64,000 nt of DNA, from positions 124,001 to 188,000 of the forward strand of contig CADAAU010000010.1 of assembly GCA_902786015.1 (NCBI GenBank), in the 5' to 3' direction. The translations under genes were made by a program, and so were the position numbers. This stretch comes from an uncultured Coriobacteriaceae bacterium. Lineage in GTDB: Bacteria > Actinomycetota > Coriobacteriia > Coriobacteriales > Atopobiaceae. Below, piece after piece: positions 25,001 through 33,999 of this stretch (positions within the stretch are counted from its first letter, which is position 1; each line of letters opens with the position of its first letter). Under the pieces are notes generated by a model, which worked only from the letters and a program-made list of their open reading frames with translations, ran no database searches and was not told where the DNA came from.

Positions 25001-27919
25001 ATGAGAAGACGGAGTACGTTGGGCCACAAGCTGATGTGCGGACTTCTCGCGGGCGTCATGGCATTCGCCGTGCCTGTGACGGCTTCGGCAGACGAGGGGG
25101 ATGTGCCCGAATGGGCCATCGACGACGGCGGTGACGAGGATGAGGGGCTTCAGGCGCATACAGATTTTCCAACGGCATACGACCTGCGCAACGAAGGAGT
25201 GGTGACGCCGGTCAAGAAGCAGAGTCCATGGGGTTCGTGCTGGTCGTTTGGCGCCATCGCGGCTGCCGAGATATCGCTGCTTTCTTCAACGGGCAGTACC
25301 TACGCAAACGAGCCACTCGACCTTTCCGAGCGTCACTTGGCCAATTTCGCGCTTGCCCCCATTACCGAGGCGGACGATCCGACGCAGGTAGGAGAGGGCT
25401 TGAACCTCACAAATCACAAGAATGGTCCCAACACGGCCATCAATTCGGGAGGCGACCCATTCCATGCAGCGACGCTCTTCGCTTCGGGCGGCGGTCCTGC
25501 ACCCGAAATACTGTTCCCTTATCGCGGCTCAAGCGCAACGACCGATTCACAATATTATATTGAACATAAACAAGAAGTTATCGATGGTGAGATCAAAGAA
25601 CACTTTGATTTCATCATGGGGAAGCCTCTGGATCAGTACCTGAATGACAATCCAGGGACAACCGAAGATCAGGCCCTGGAAGAAGCGTTCAACAAGCAGC
25701 TCGAGGCAACTAGATATAAGGATCAGTACGTAGGCACAGATGACTGGTCCATACCCGCTACCAACGAAAACGGCGTGAGCAATCGATTTGGGACCGTTGG
25801 GTACGTTCTTCAGAACGGCAACATCCTGCCCGAATACTGGAATGTTTCGGGAGAGGATCAAACGCTGAACCCGGCGGGTCCAGCGGCCATCAAGCAAGAG
25901 ATTCTGAATGGCCGTGGCGTCGCAATCTGCATGAAGGCCGATCAGTCACTGCCCGACAAAGAAGGCAATCGTACCTACATCAATCAGAATACTTGGTCCC
26001 AATACTGCTGGGTACGCGATATGAGCCACGCTGTATGCATCGTGGGCTGGGATGACAACTATAACAAGGGGAACTTTACTCATACGGTATATAAGAGGGA
26101 TGCCGACGGCCAGGTTATTACTGACGGCGAAGGCAAACCCATAGTAGACGAAGAATTGAGCGCAAAGACCACCCCAGAAAACGACGGCGCATGGCTCGCA
26201 AAGAACAGCTGGGGCTCGGAGACCGACGCGCGTCCCGACGACCTCGGCAACGTAGTGAATAGAGGCACGTGGGGCGAGAAGAACAGTGATGGCAAGCACA
26301 CCGGCTACTTCTGGATCTCCTACGAGGACAAGAGCCTCACGAAGGCCGAGACCTACGAGTTCTCCCTTGACCTCAACTGGCTCAACGACTACGACTGCTT
26401 GCAGTACGACTATATGCCTGCGCAGTTAGGTTTCGACCGTGTGGATCAGGGGGATCCAAGCGTCGTCAGCACGGCAAACGTGTTCAACATCGAAGGGGAC
26501 AGGGAAGTAAAGGCCGTCTCCGCGTATGCGCCCCTCGAGAACACCCGCATCACCTTTGCCCTCTACCAGCTCAACGATGGTGCCACGAATCCAACTGACG
26601 GGCAGCTGCTCTACCGCACGTCCAAGAACTTCGAGTACTGCGGGTACCATCGCCTCGACATAGACATTCCCATTATCCTGAGGTCAGGGCAGCGTCTGGC
26701 GGTGGTCACAACCGCCTCACATGTTGGCGAGGGAGGCAAACGCCTCTATGATGCCGGATATGCCATCGGCGTAAGCAAAGAGTATATTGACGAGCTGAAT
26801 GTGGGAAAGTCAGAGAAAGAGATGCTTCCCTTCTACTCTGTAGGTGTAGTAAACGAAGGCGAGAGTTTCCTCTATAAAAACGGTGCCTGGGTGGATTGGA
26901 CTGGAGAAAAGGCCGCGGCGGAGGCCGCAGATTACAGGGCCGAAATCGACAACTTTGGCATCAAGGCCTACACCGTGGCCGCCGAGGTGCAAGATGTCTC
27001 GGTTGCCTATCGCTCGCACGTGCAGTCCAACGGCTGGGAGCAGCAGTGGTACCACGACGGCGACCAGAGCGGCACTACCGGCCAGGCCAAGCGGCTCGAG
27101 GCAGTCGAGATGAAGCTCGAGGGCGCCCCCTTCGACGGCTCGATCGAGTACCGCAGCCATGTCCAAGGCATAGGTTGGGAGCAGTCCTGGGCCGCAGACG
27201 GGGCTACCAGTGGCTCCACTGACCAGAGCAAGCGCATCGAAGCCCTTCAGGTCCGCCTGACCGGCGACATGGCCGACCGCTACTCGGTGTGGTACCGCGT
27301 GCACAGCCAGACCTTCGGCTGGCTCGGATGGGCGAAGGACGGCCAGGCCGCCGGCACTGCCGGTCAGTCCAAGCGCGTCGAGGCCGTGGAGGTCCAGGTG
27401 TTGCCCAAGGACCAGACGCCTGCGGACTATGAGGAGGGCAAGGTGTCCTACGTCGGCGCCGCGAGCGGCGATGCCCATGTGCAGGGTGCGGGCTGGATCA
27501 AGCCACAGGCTCCGCTCGAGTTCGGTACTACCGGCCAGTCCCGCCGTCTCGAGGCCGTCAGGCTCTCCGTGCCCAACCAGCCGGTGGCAGGCGGGATCTC
27601 CTACGAGGTGCACGCCCAGGGCATCGGCTGGATGCCCGCGGCTGCCGACGGGGCGCTGGCCGGCACCGAGGGCGAGTCCCGTCGCCTGGAGGCCGTGCGC
27701 ATCTCCCTCACCGGTGACCTCGCAAAGGATGGAAGCTACTCCGTTTGGTACCGGGTCCACAGCCAGACCCATGGCTGGCTGGGATGGGCTCACGACGGCG
27801 CGGAGGCTGGCACCACGGGCCTCTCGAAGCGCGCCGAGGCCATAGAGGTGCAGGTCTTGCCGCAGGGCCAGCATCCCGACGGCTACGATGCGTCTCAAGC
27901 TGCGTGCGTAGTCGGCTAG
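25001..27919 (+). CDS. Secreted papain-family (C1) cysteine protease with ChW repeats
   Basis: A signal peptide ends at about residue 30 (TASA-DE). The C1 peptidase domain has Cys80 in SPWGSCWSFGAIA, His343 in MSHAVCIVGWDD and Asn402 in AKNSWGSE, so the triad is complete. A lectin-like beta domain follows (about 450-650). From about residue 665 come six ChW-type repeats with the pattern H-x-Q-x-x-GW ... GTTGQ-x-x-RLEA, arranged as two sets of three; the third of each set ends GWLGWA. ChW repeats are thought to bind cell surface or matrix. The middle of the gene (about 25540-26200) is clearly more AT-rich than the repeats. Start follows GGGGAAGGG. 972 aa. Confidence 0.9.
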   Translation: MRRRSTLGHKLMCGLLAGVMAFAVPVTASADEGDVPEWAIDDGGDEDEGLQAHTDFPTAYDLRNEGVVTPVKKQSPWGSCWSFGAIAAAEISLLSSTGSTYANEPLDLSERHLANFALAPITEADDPTQVGEGLNLTNHKNGPNTAINSGGDPFHAATLFASGGGPAPEILFPYRGSSATTDSQYYIEHKQEVIDGEIKEHFDFIMGKPLDQYLNDNPGTTEDQALEEAFNKQLEATRYKDQYVGTDDWSIPATNENGVSNRFGTVGYVLQNGNILPEYWNVSGEDQTLNPAGPAAIKQEILNGRGVAICMKADQSLPDKEGNRTYINQNTWSQYCWVRDMSHAVCIVGWDDNYNKGNFTHTVYKRDADGQVITDGEGKPIVDEELSAKTTPENDGAWLAKNSWGSETDARPDDLGNVVNRGTWGEKNSDGKHTGYFWISYEDKSLTKAETYEFSLDLNWLNDYDCLQYDYMPAQLGFDRVDQGDPSVVSTANVFNIEGDREVKAVSAYAPLENTRITFALYQLNDGATNPTDGQLLYRTSKNFEYCGYHRLDIDIPIILRSGQRLAVVTTASHVGEGGKRLYDAGYAIGVSKEYIDELNVGKSEKEMLPFYSVGVVNEGESFLYKNGAWVDWTGEKAAAEAADYRAEIDNFGIKAYTVAAEVQDVSVAYRSHVQSNGWEQQWYHDGDQSGTTGQAKRLEAVEMKLEGAPFDGSIEYRSHVQGIGWEQSWAADGATSGSTDQSKRIEALQVRLTGDMADRYSVWYRVHSQTFGWLGWAKDGQAAGTAGQSKRVEAVEVQVLPKDQTPADYEEGKVSYVGAASGDAHVQGAGWIKPQAPLEFGTTGQSRRLEAVRLSVPNQPVAGGISYEVHAQGIGWMPAAADGALAGTEGESRRLEAVRISLTGDLAKDGSYSVWYRVHSQTHGWLGWAHDGAEAGTTGLSKRAEAIEVQVLPQGQHPDGYDASQAACVVG

Positions 27920-27946
27920 CTGACGATTTGAAGTAGCACGTTAGGG

Positions 27947-27987
27947 GAGCACCCCCTTCGGTCGCAGAGTGATCGAAGGGGGTGCTC
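27947..27987 (+). terminator. Hairpin after the ChW protease gene
   Basis: A perfect 14-bp inverted repeat (27947-27960 with 27974-27987) around a 13-nt loop begins about 27 bp after the stop codon. It lacks a T tract, so it may be a transcript-end stabiliser, and it directly abuts the repeat array that follows. Confidence 0.6.
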
Positions 27988-27990
27988 GGC

Positions 27991-28080
27991 GTGACAGGGG
28001 GACGGGGGCAATGACACGCAGGGCGTGACAGGGGGACGGGTGACAGGGGGACGGAGGCAATGACACATAGGCAATGACAC
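27991..28080. repeat. Short interspersed repeat array (REP-like)
   Basis: Three copies of GTGACAGGGGGACGG (27991-28005, 28025-28039, 28040-28054) alternate with three copies of GGCAATGACAC (28007-28017, 28056-28066, 28070-28080). The GACAGGGGGACGG word resembles the extragenic palindrome family associated with RAYT transposases. Spacing is irregular and there are no unique spacers, so this is not a CRISPR. The array ends about 130 bp before the convergent lipoprotein gene. Confidence 0.85.
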
Positions 28081-28207
28081 GTAGCTGCACACCTGGCGTC
28101 TCCGACGGGGTGCCCATTTTACCGTATTTCCCGCAATGTCGCCGCGGGTCGTGTTCGTCTCGTGCACGTGTGGGGTGCACGGCCGTCTCCGCGCGGAGTG
28201 CTTGAAC

Positions 28208-29230
28208 TTACGACCAGAGCATGTTTTGCATGTCTTCGTGGGGTAGGCCCAAGACGCTGGCCATCTGGTCTACCGCCCATCGGTCTTCGGTGCCGGGGGC
28301 GACTTCGGTGAGGGGAAAATCCACGTTGTAGTTACCCACGATCGTTATGGCAACGCCGTAGTCACGCTGGCTCAACGCTGCGGCGGCGTTATAGACGGCT
28401 TGTGCCCATGTCTGATGGTACGTGGACGTAACGATGGTGAAGGTCTGGACGCCCCGGTCTCGTAGTATTGCGAGGGTGTTCGTGGCATTTTGTGCGGTGT
28501 CCTGCGACGTTTCGTCGATGTGGATGCGGGCGGGATCGATGCCGCAGGTTTCGGTGAGGTAGGCCTTCATCATTCCGGCCTCCGTGTGCCCCTGCGGGTT
28601 GTTGAGTCCGGTTGCTCCTCCCGAACACACGATGATGGTATTGGGATAGGTGCGTGCCGCGGCCGCTGCTGCGTCGCAGCGTGCCGTGAGCTCTTCTGCC
28701 ATCTCGCCGTCCACGAGTTCGTAACCCATGACCACGAAGGCGTGGCTTGGCGAGTCCAAAATGCCCGCTTGGGCCAGTTCTGGCGCTTGAGTTCCACCGC
28801 CATAGACGAAGAGCTGATAGTTGGGGTTCGCAAACACCGACTGCCAGTTGCTCACGATGGATTGTGCCACTGCGAGGTCGGCCTCGCTTACACTTTGGAT
28901 TGCCGCAAGGGTTGACTCCAAAACCTGAGTGCTTTGCACCGAAGGAGCTTCATAGGAATTCACAAGGCACATGAGCAGCTGTTCGAAGTTCTCCTTGTTC
29001 GCGCTCTGGCCGATGGGGGTGAGGTTTTGGGAAACGACCGGCGTGGACGGTTGGACGGTCGAGTCCGCCTCTGACGGGCTCGGGGCGAGAGCGGTGGTCT
29101 CCGTTTGCGGGGCAACTGTGTCGGTAGCCTGCTGCTGTGGCTCCGGCGTGGTTGAGCAACCAAACAGGGGAGTGACGGCAAGCGCCGCTGTTGCAAGGCA
29201 GCAGGCCAGTCGGGTCGTTTTGAGTTGCAT
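28208..29230 (-). CDS. YdcF-like (DUF218) lipoprotein
   Basis: 340 aa starting MQLKTTRLACC; the signal peptide ends in the lipobox LFGC, followed by a Gln/Thr/Pro-rich linker. The C-terminal half is a DUF218 domain: YGGGTQAP, VVMGYEL, IIVCSGGAT, the E-S-x-D-T-x-x-N pattern (DETSQDTAQNATNTLAIL) and TSTYHQTWAQ. This fold occurs in SanA/YdcF proteins of envelope biology; the reaction is unknown. The ATG at 29230 lies 7 bp after GGAGGT and is preferred to a longer frame. Confidence 0.85.
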   Translation of the reverse strand: MQLKTTRLACCLATAALAVTPLFGCSTTPEPQQQATDTVAPQTETTALAPSPSEADSTVQPSTPVVSQNLTPIGQSANKENFEQLLMCLVNSYEAPSVQSTQVLESTLAAIQSVSEADLAVAQSIVSNWQSVFANPNYQLFVYGGGTQAPELAQAGILDSPSHAFVVMGYELVDGEMAEELTARCDAAAAAARTYPNTIIVCSGGATGLNNPQGHTEAGMMKAYLTETCGIDPARIHIDETSQDTAQNATNTLAILRDRGVQTFTIVTSTYHQTWAQAVYNAAAALSQRDYGVAITIVGNYNVDFPLTEVAPGTEDRWAVDQMASVLGLPHEDMQNMLWS

Positions 29231-29463
29231 AAAGGCACCTCCGAAAGTGCAAACCGGTCGTGAAAGCACTCATTCTACCCTGCGTTGCTCAAAACGTATC
29301 TGTAGGCAGTGCAATTGGTGCAGAACTTGGGCCGGACGTGTTCAAGTAGCTTTAAACCTTGGGCTCACATTCTGCATGTTAACCTGTGAAACAATCTCGC
29401 AATCAGTTCTCTGCAAAAATCAACATACAAAGTATTCAGGCGGGATGTCGGGGGAGGTGAGAC

Positions 29464-30147
29464 ATGCAGACACCAATTCGCTACAGACACGAATGGAAAC
29501 ACGTAATCAGTTATATTGACTTGCTTTCCATTCGGAGCCGACTTCGTGCGGTTGCCGAGTCCGATTCGCATGCCCAAAACGGCAAATATCTCATACGTAG
29601 CCTCTATTTCGACAACCTCGACGATAGGGCGTTGCGCGAAAAGATCGACGGCGTAAACATGCGCGAGAAGTTTCGCATTCGCTATTACAACGGTGACACC
29701 TCGTTCATCCACCTTGAGAAGAAAAGCAAGCGCAATGGTCTGGGCACCAAGTATAATGCCCAACTCTCTGCGAGCGAAGCCCAGGCCATCGTGGATGGCG
29801 ATCTTGACTGGATGATGGGATCCGGCCGACCTCTGGTGCAGGAACTGTATTGCAAGATGCGCTATCAGGGCCTCTTGCCCCAGACGATCGTGGACTACAC
29901 CCGCGAGCCCTTTATCTATCGACCGGGTAACGTGCGCGTCACCTTTGACTACGACATTCGTACGGGTATGCGCCAAACTGACTTCCTCAATCCAGATTGC
30001 ATCATGATTCCTGCGGGAGACGCTCCCATAATCCTAGAGGTCAAGTGGGATGACTACCTTCCTTCTATCATTCGCGACTGCGTCCAGACCCCCGGTAGAA
30101 GGGTGACGGCGTTTTCCAAGTATGCCCAGTGTCGCGTCTATGGATAG
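29464..30147 (+). CDS. VTC-domain polyphosphate polymerase-like protein
   Basis: A 227-aa protein consisting of a VTC domain, the tunnel-fold catalytic domain that in yeast Vtc4 makes polyphosphate from ATP. Basic and acidic tunnel residues characteristic of the family are visible: RHEWKHVI, YLIRSLYFDN, KFRIRYYN, HLEKKSKRNG, TREPF and ILEVKWDD. Start follows GGGGGAGG. In related bacteria such genes sit with DUF4956 membrane proteins and CotH or Cthe_2159-type proteins, as they do here. Confidence 0.9.
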   Translation: MQTPIRYRHEWKHVISYIDLLSIRSRLRAVAESDSHAQNGKYLIRSLYFDNLDDRALREKIDGVNMREKFRIRYYNGDTSFIHLEKKSKRNGLGTKYNAQLSASEAQAIVDGDLDWMMGSGRPLVQELYCKMRYQGLLPQTIVDYTREPFIYRPGNVRVTFDYDIRTGMRQTDFLNPDCIMIPAGDAPIILEVKWDDYLPSIIRDCVQTPGRRVTAFSKYAQCRVYG

Positions 30148-30187
30148 GCGACACAACTAGCACAATCGATTTGCATTGGAGTTTCGT

Positions 30188-30858
30188 ATGACTTTTAACG
30201 ACATCTTTAGTTCCAGCTTCCTCGAGAATGTGACAGCCGTCAGTCTTCTGGACATGGTGATAGCCTTGGTGCTCTCGTTCTGCATTGGCATGTTCATCTA
30301 TCTCATATACAAAAAGACGTACGCCGGCGTCATGTACTCCTCGACCTTTGGAGTGACGCTTGTTGCGCTCACGATGATAACGACGTTCGTCATATTGGCC
30401 GTAACGAGCAATGTGGTGCTGTCACTCGGTATGGTTGGCGCCCTCTCCATCGTTCGTTTTCGCACGGCAATCAAGGAACCGCTCGATATCGCGTTCCTGT
30501 TTTGGTCCATCGCTGCGGCATCGTGCTAGCGGCGGGCATGATTCCCCTGGCCGTGTTTGGCAGCGTGCTCATTGGCCTCATCATCCTGTTCTTCTCCAAT
30601 CGCAAGGAACTCAGCAAGCCCTACATCGTTGTCCTGCGTTGCAACGACACCGACTCCGAGAAAGCCGCAGTCGAGTTCCTGAATAAAAACGTGCAAAAGT
30701 GCACCGTAAAGAGCAAGACGGCTCAGCGTGGGTTGGTGGAGCTCAACCTTGAGGTCCGTCTGAAGGAAGACAACACCGACTTCGTGAACGCCCTTGCCGC
30801 AATCGGCGGTGTGCAAAGTGCCGTGTTGGTGAGCTACAACGGGGATTACATGGGATAG
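30188..30858 (+). pseudogene. DUF4956 membrane protein, frameshifted
   Basis: The first frame (30188-30529) gives MTFNDIFSSSF then membrane helices and IVRFRTAIKEPLDIAFLFWSIAA before a stop. The second frame resumes at once with GIVLAAGMIPLAVFGSVLIGL and continues to 30858 with a soluble C-terminal domain. Joined, they make a normal DUF4956 protein of about 223 aa with 4 membrane helices. The switch at about 30516-30524 equals one missing base. No slippery heptamer is obvious, so a mutation or sequencing error is more likely than programmed shifting. DUF4956 is the usual partner of the VTC gene just upstream. Confidence 0.85.
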
Positions 30859-30864
30859 GGAGGC

Positions 30865-33084
30865 ATGCACGTGCCAAAACGCAAGCAGACAGATGTGATA
30901 TGTGTCGTAGCCATCGTGTTTGGCCTCATCCTCACCATCCTTTTTATGAACGGCGAGAGGCTGGGCCTCACGACGACAATCGATGCAGATTCCGAGGCCC
31001 ACTCGGATGACGAGTACTTTACAGCCAATGACCTCAACGCCAACTGGGATACATCCAAAGCGACAACGATTACGCTCGAGGGGAACTCTGTACGTGTAAG
31101 CGGAATGGGGGCGTACGCCTACGACGGCGGCGCCGTTATTGCAAACTCGGGTACGTACGTGGTGAGCGGTGAGCTTACGGACGGAAGCCTTACGGTGGAC
31201 GCCAATGACAATTCCAAGGTTTGGATTTTGCTCGACGGCGTGACAATCACGAACGAGGATGACGCTGCCCTTGTGGTGGATCAGGCTGACAAGGTGTTTT
31301 TGACTCTCGCGGAGGGATCGACAAACACTCTTACCAGTGGTGCGACCTTTTCGGAGGCGGCGCTGGAAGACAATACCGATGGTGCCATCTTTGCTCACGA
31401 TGACCTTACGATAAACGGCTCGGGTTCGCTCGTCGTGGTGACAGGCTACGGCCATGGCATATCCGCAAACGACGATCTGGTGATTGCCGGCGGGTCCGTG
31501 GACGTGACTGCGCCCAAGGACGGCATTCATGCCAACGACAGCCTCCGCGTTGCCGATGCGGCGCTTGAGGTGACAGCTGAGGACGATGGCTTGGTTGCTG
31601 ACAACGAGGGTGCCTATCTATATGTGGAGTCCGGTACGGTTGTGGTCGCGGCAGGTGACGAGGGTATGGTCGCTGTGGGTGATGCGACGATTGCGGGTGG
31701 CGAGATTACCGTCTCGGCAGGAACCGAAAGCGGGCACCACGGCATCAAGGCCGGGGGTACTTGTACGATTACCGGCGGCACGATCTCCATTCCGACCTGC
31801 TATGAGGGAATACAAGCCAACTACATTGACGTACAGGGCGGAGATGTGGTGGTGTATCCAGCTGACGACGGTCTCAACGCGAGTTCGGGCACCACTCAAG
31901 ACATGGGTGGCATGCCTGGCGGCGGCATGGGCGCACCCGGAGGCGGACGGATGCAAGCTGGCGAACAACCCGCGGATGGCCAGCAAACCGATGGACAGGC
32001 CGCCCAGGATGGACAACCCCAAGGAGGCCGGCAGGGTAGAGGGCCCGGAGGCATGCCTGGCGGAAGCCAGATGCCAGGAGGTAACACGGGGGACACGACT
32101 CAGGATGGGATGGCTCAGCCTGATGCCGCGACGCAGCCCAACTCCGACGTCGAAGCGACGGAGCCAAGCGTCGATGATACACAAACCAACACCGCGCAGC
32201 CTAATGGTGACACACAACAAAATGCCATTTCGGCGAATGCGACTGACGAGGAACTCCCTTGGATTCACGTGAGTGGGGGAAGCGTCCTGGTAGTCAACCA
32301 AACCGCGCAAGATGCCGACGGTCTCGACTCGAACGGTGACATAATCATTTCGGGCGGAGAAATCCGCGTGAGCCTGACTGGAAGCGGGAGCAACAACGCC
32401 ATAGACTATGGTAGCGAGAGCGGTGGCGTGTGCGAGATAAGCGGTGGCACGGTGGTCGCATGCGGTAGCTCGGCCATGGCGGAGAGCGTAAGCGACACGT
32501 CAGCCCAAGCTTCGATTCTTTACAACACCAGCACTGCATTTGACGCGGGACAAACCGTGTGCCTCGAAGATGCAGAAGGTAACGTTCTGCTGTCGTACGA
32601 GGTTCCCTGTAGTTTCTCGTCCGCCTTGGTTAGCTGCTCCCAAATGGTTCAGGGGCAGACCTATCGCATCGCTGTGGGAGACACCGTTGAGGAGGTTACT
32701 CTCGATTCGATGGCGAAATCTGCGGGCGACGCTCAAAGTGCGATGCCTGGCGGAGGTCAGGGAATGGGTGGCGGCATGGGCGGCCATGGCATGGGCGACC
32801 GAGGAACGAGCGGCACCTCCGCCGACAGCGGTGCCGCCGTGCCAAACGGAGCCGAAACGGCTAACAGCACTGATGCGGATGTAGATATGGGAGGTGGCAT
32901 GCCCCAAGATGGTGGTCGCCCGCCTACGGACGAAACGAACGATCAGACTTCCACCGACGAAGCTGCTGTCTCGGCGACAGCCACACCCAAGGAGTACACT
33001 GCCGAAACCCTGATGATCTGCGCAGCGAGCATCCCCATTCTGCTCATTGGCCTTTTCATAGCGTTTAGGTTCCAACGCCGATAG
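30865..33084 (+). CDS. Membrane-anchored Cthe_2159-type carbohydrate-binding beta-helix protein
   Basis: 739 aa. N-terminal membrane anchor (about 9-29), then many short Gly/Asp-rich beta-helix repeats (for example DDLVIAGGSVDVTAPKDGIH and similar), typical of the Cthe_2159 family that binds plant-type polysaccharides. A low-complexity spacer rich in Gly, Met, Gln and Pro (about 345-465) interrupts the helix, which resumes with DADGLDSNGDIIISGG. A second Gly/Met-rich segment precedes a C-terminal membrane helix ending FRFQRR. The start follows AGGGAGG only 6 bp after the DUF4956 gene, so the three genes form one operon. Confidence 0.85.
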   Translation: MHVPKRKQTDVICVVAIVFGLILTILFMNGERLGLTTTIDADSEAHSDDEYFTANDLNANWDTSKATTITLEGNSVRVSGMGAYAYDGGAVIANSGTYVVSGELTDGSLTVDANDNSKVWILLDGVTITNEDDAALVVDQADKVFLTLAEGSTNTLTSGATFSEAALEDNTDGAIFAHDDLTINGSGSLVVVTGYGHGISANDDLVIAGGSVDVTAPKDGIHANDSLRVADAALEVTAEDDGLVADNEGAYLYVESGTVVVAAGDEGMVAVGDATIAGGEITVSAGTESGHHGIKAGGTCTITGGTISIPTCYEGIQANYIDVQGGDVVVYPADDGLNASSGTTQDMGGMPGGGMGAPGGGRMQAGEQPADGQQTDGQAAQDGQPQGGRQGRGPGGMPGGSQMPGGNTGDTTQDGMAQPDAATQPNSDVEATEPSVDDTQTNTAQPNGDTQQNAISANATDEELPWIHVSGGSVLVVNQTAQDADGLDSNGDIIISGGEIRVSLTGSGSNNAIDYGSESGGVCEISGGTVVACGSSAMAESVSDTSAQASILYNTSTAFDAGQTVCLEDAEGNVLLSYEVPCSFSSALVSCSQMVQGQTYRIAVGDTVEEVTLDSMAKSAGDAQSAMPGGGQGMGGGMGGHGMGDRGTSGTSADSGAAVPNGAETANSTDADVDMGGGMPQDGGRPPTDETNDQTSTDEAAVSATATPKEYTAETLMICAASIPILLIGLFIAFRFQRR

Positions 33085-33185
33085 CGTATGAGATAAGTTA
33101 TTACTGTTCGCACTCGGCAACAAGCCGTCTGGAAATGCGCGGTGGCTTGCTTCCAGGAGTGAACAGTGAACGACAGGTTCTCGAA

Positions 33186-33228
33186 AACTGAGGGACGGTT
33201 CCACGTCGTGGGGAACCGTCCCTCAGTT
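33186..33228. repeat. Perfect 17-bp REP-like hairpin
   Basis: Arms 33186-33202 and 33212-33228 are perfect inverted repeats around a 9-nt loop. The arm contains GAGGGACGGTTCC, sharing GGGACGG with the array at 27991-28080 and resembling REP sequences common in this bacterial group. It sits about 100 bp after the beta-helix gene and could also end its transcript, although the following T run is weak. Confidence 0.85.
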
Positions 33229-33277
33229 GTTGGTATCGTATACCCAAAGCCAATCTTGTCATTTGGAAGGATGCTTC

Positions 33278-33820
33278 ATGAGGCTCTATCACGGTTCCGA
33301 CGTTATGGTTGACAAGCCAGTCATCGTCCTGAACACGGGTTTCTCTGATCTTGGACGGGGATTCTATGTTACGGACGACATGGAAGTTGCGCGAAGGCGT
33401 GCGCAAACTCGCGCACGTCGATGCGGGTCCGAGCATGGCATGGTCTCGATCTTTGAGCTGGACGAAGGTTGCGTGCCATGGGCGATGTGGGGCGCGTGCC
33501 AGCCTTCGCTTTCCGGGTCTGTTGGCGGTGGACCGTTTGGCCTGCGATTCGAAGAGAGCAAAGAGGGGGTTGTGGCCTGGGCGCGATACATTGCTGCGTG
33601 TCGAATGGGAAATACAGAGGTAGTGGGCCTCGGCCAGCCGTCCATCGTGCGTGCCTGGATTGCGACAGAGTAGATAGAGATGGTTTGTGCTGGCTTCGCA
33701 CCGGCCGAAGACATTGCTGACTTCGTCGACCCGGCATCTCTCACGGTTCAGTACTGCTTTGCCAACCAAGATGTTATTGAATGGCATCTTGCGTTCGTTG
33801 AGGCCATCCCTGTGGGCTGA
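33278..33820 (+). pseudogene. DUF3990 (ADP-ribosyltransferase-like) gene with in-frame stop
   Basis: The N-terminal part MRLYHGSDVMVDKPVI ... DLGRGFYVT matches DUF3990, a small ADP-ribosyltransferase-like fold. An in-frame TAG at 33671-33673 ends the frame after 131 codons, but the same frame continues to a TGA at 33820 with LTVQYCFANQDVIEWHLAFVEAIPV, which resembles the normal DUF3990 C-terminus. Reading the TAG as Gln (CAG) gives a typical protein of 180 aa. I infer a recent nonsense mutation, or possibly a sequencing error. The ATG at 33278 lies 7 bp after GGAAGG. Confidence 0.78.
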
Positions 33821-33999
33821 TCAGAAAAAAGCAAGTAGGGCATTAGTGCGGGTTTTAGCTCAAGCCCTCCGCAAAACCCCTGTTGGTGGGAAGTCCCGAT
33901 TCTAAAAACCGCACTGTTTCCGCCACTCGCGTCTCCCGCACGAGGAAATCGCTTGCCGTATACTGTGGCGAGACCGTCCGTGTGCAGCAGGAGGTGGGC

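Noticed and set aside
26810..27898. Minus-strand open frame (362 codons) opposite the ChW repeats
   Set aside because: Its internal repetition simply mirrors the sense-strand repeats.
27991..28080. Possible CRISPR array
   Set aside because: Repeats are 11 and 15 bp, irregularly spaced, without unique spacers, and no cas genes are present.
30502..30858. Independent small gene after DUF4956
   Set aside because: Its sequence is the direct continuation of the DUF4956 protein after a one-base shift.
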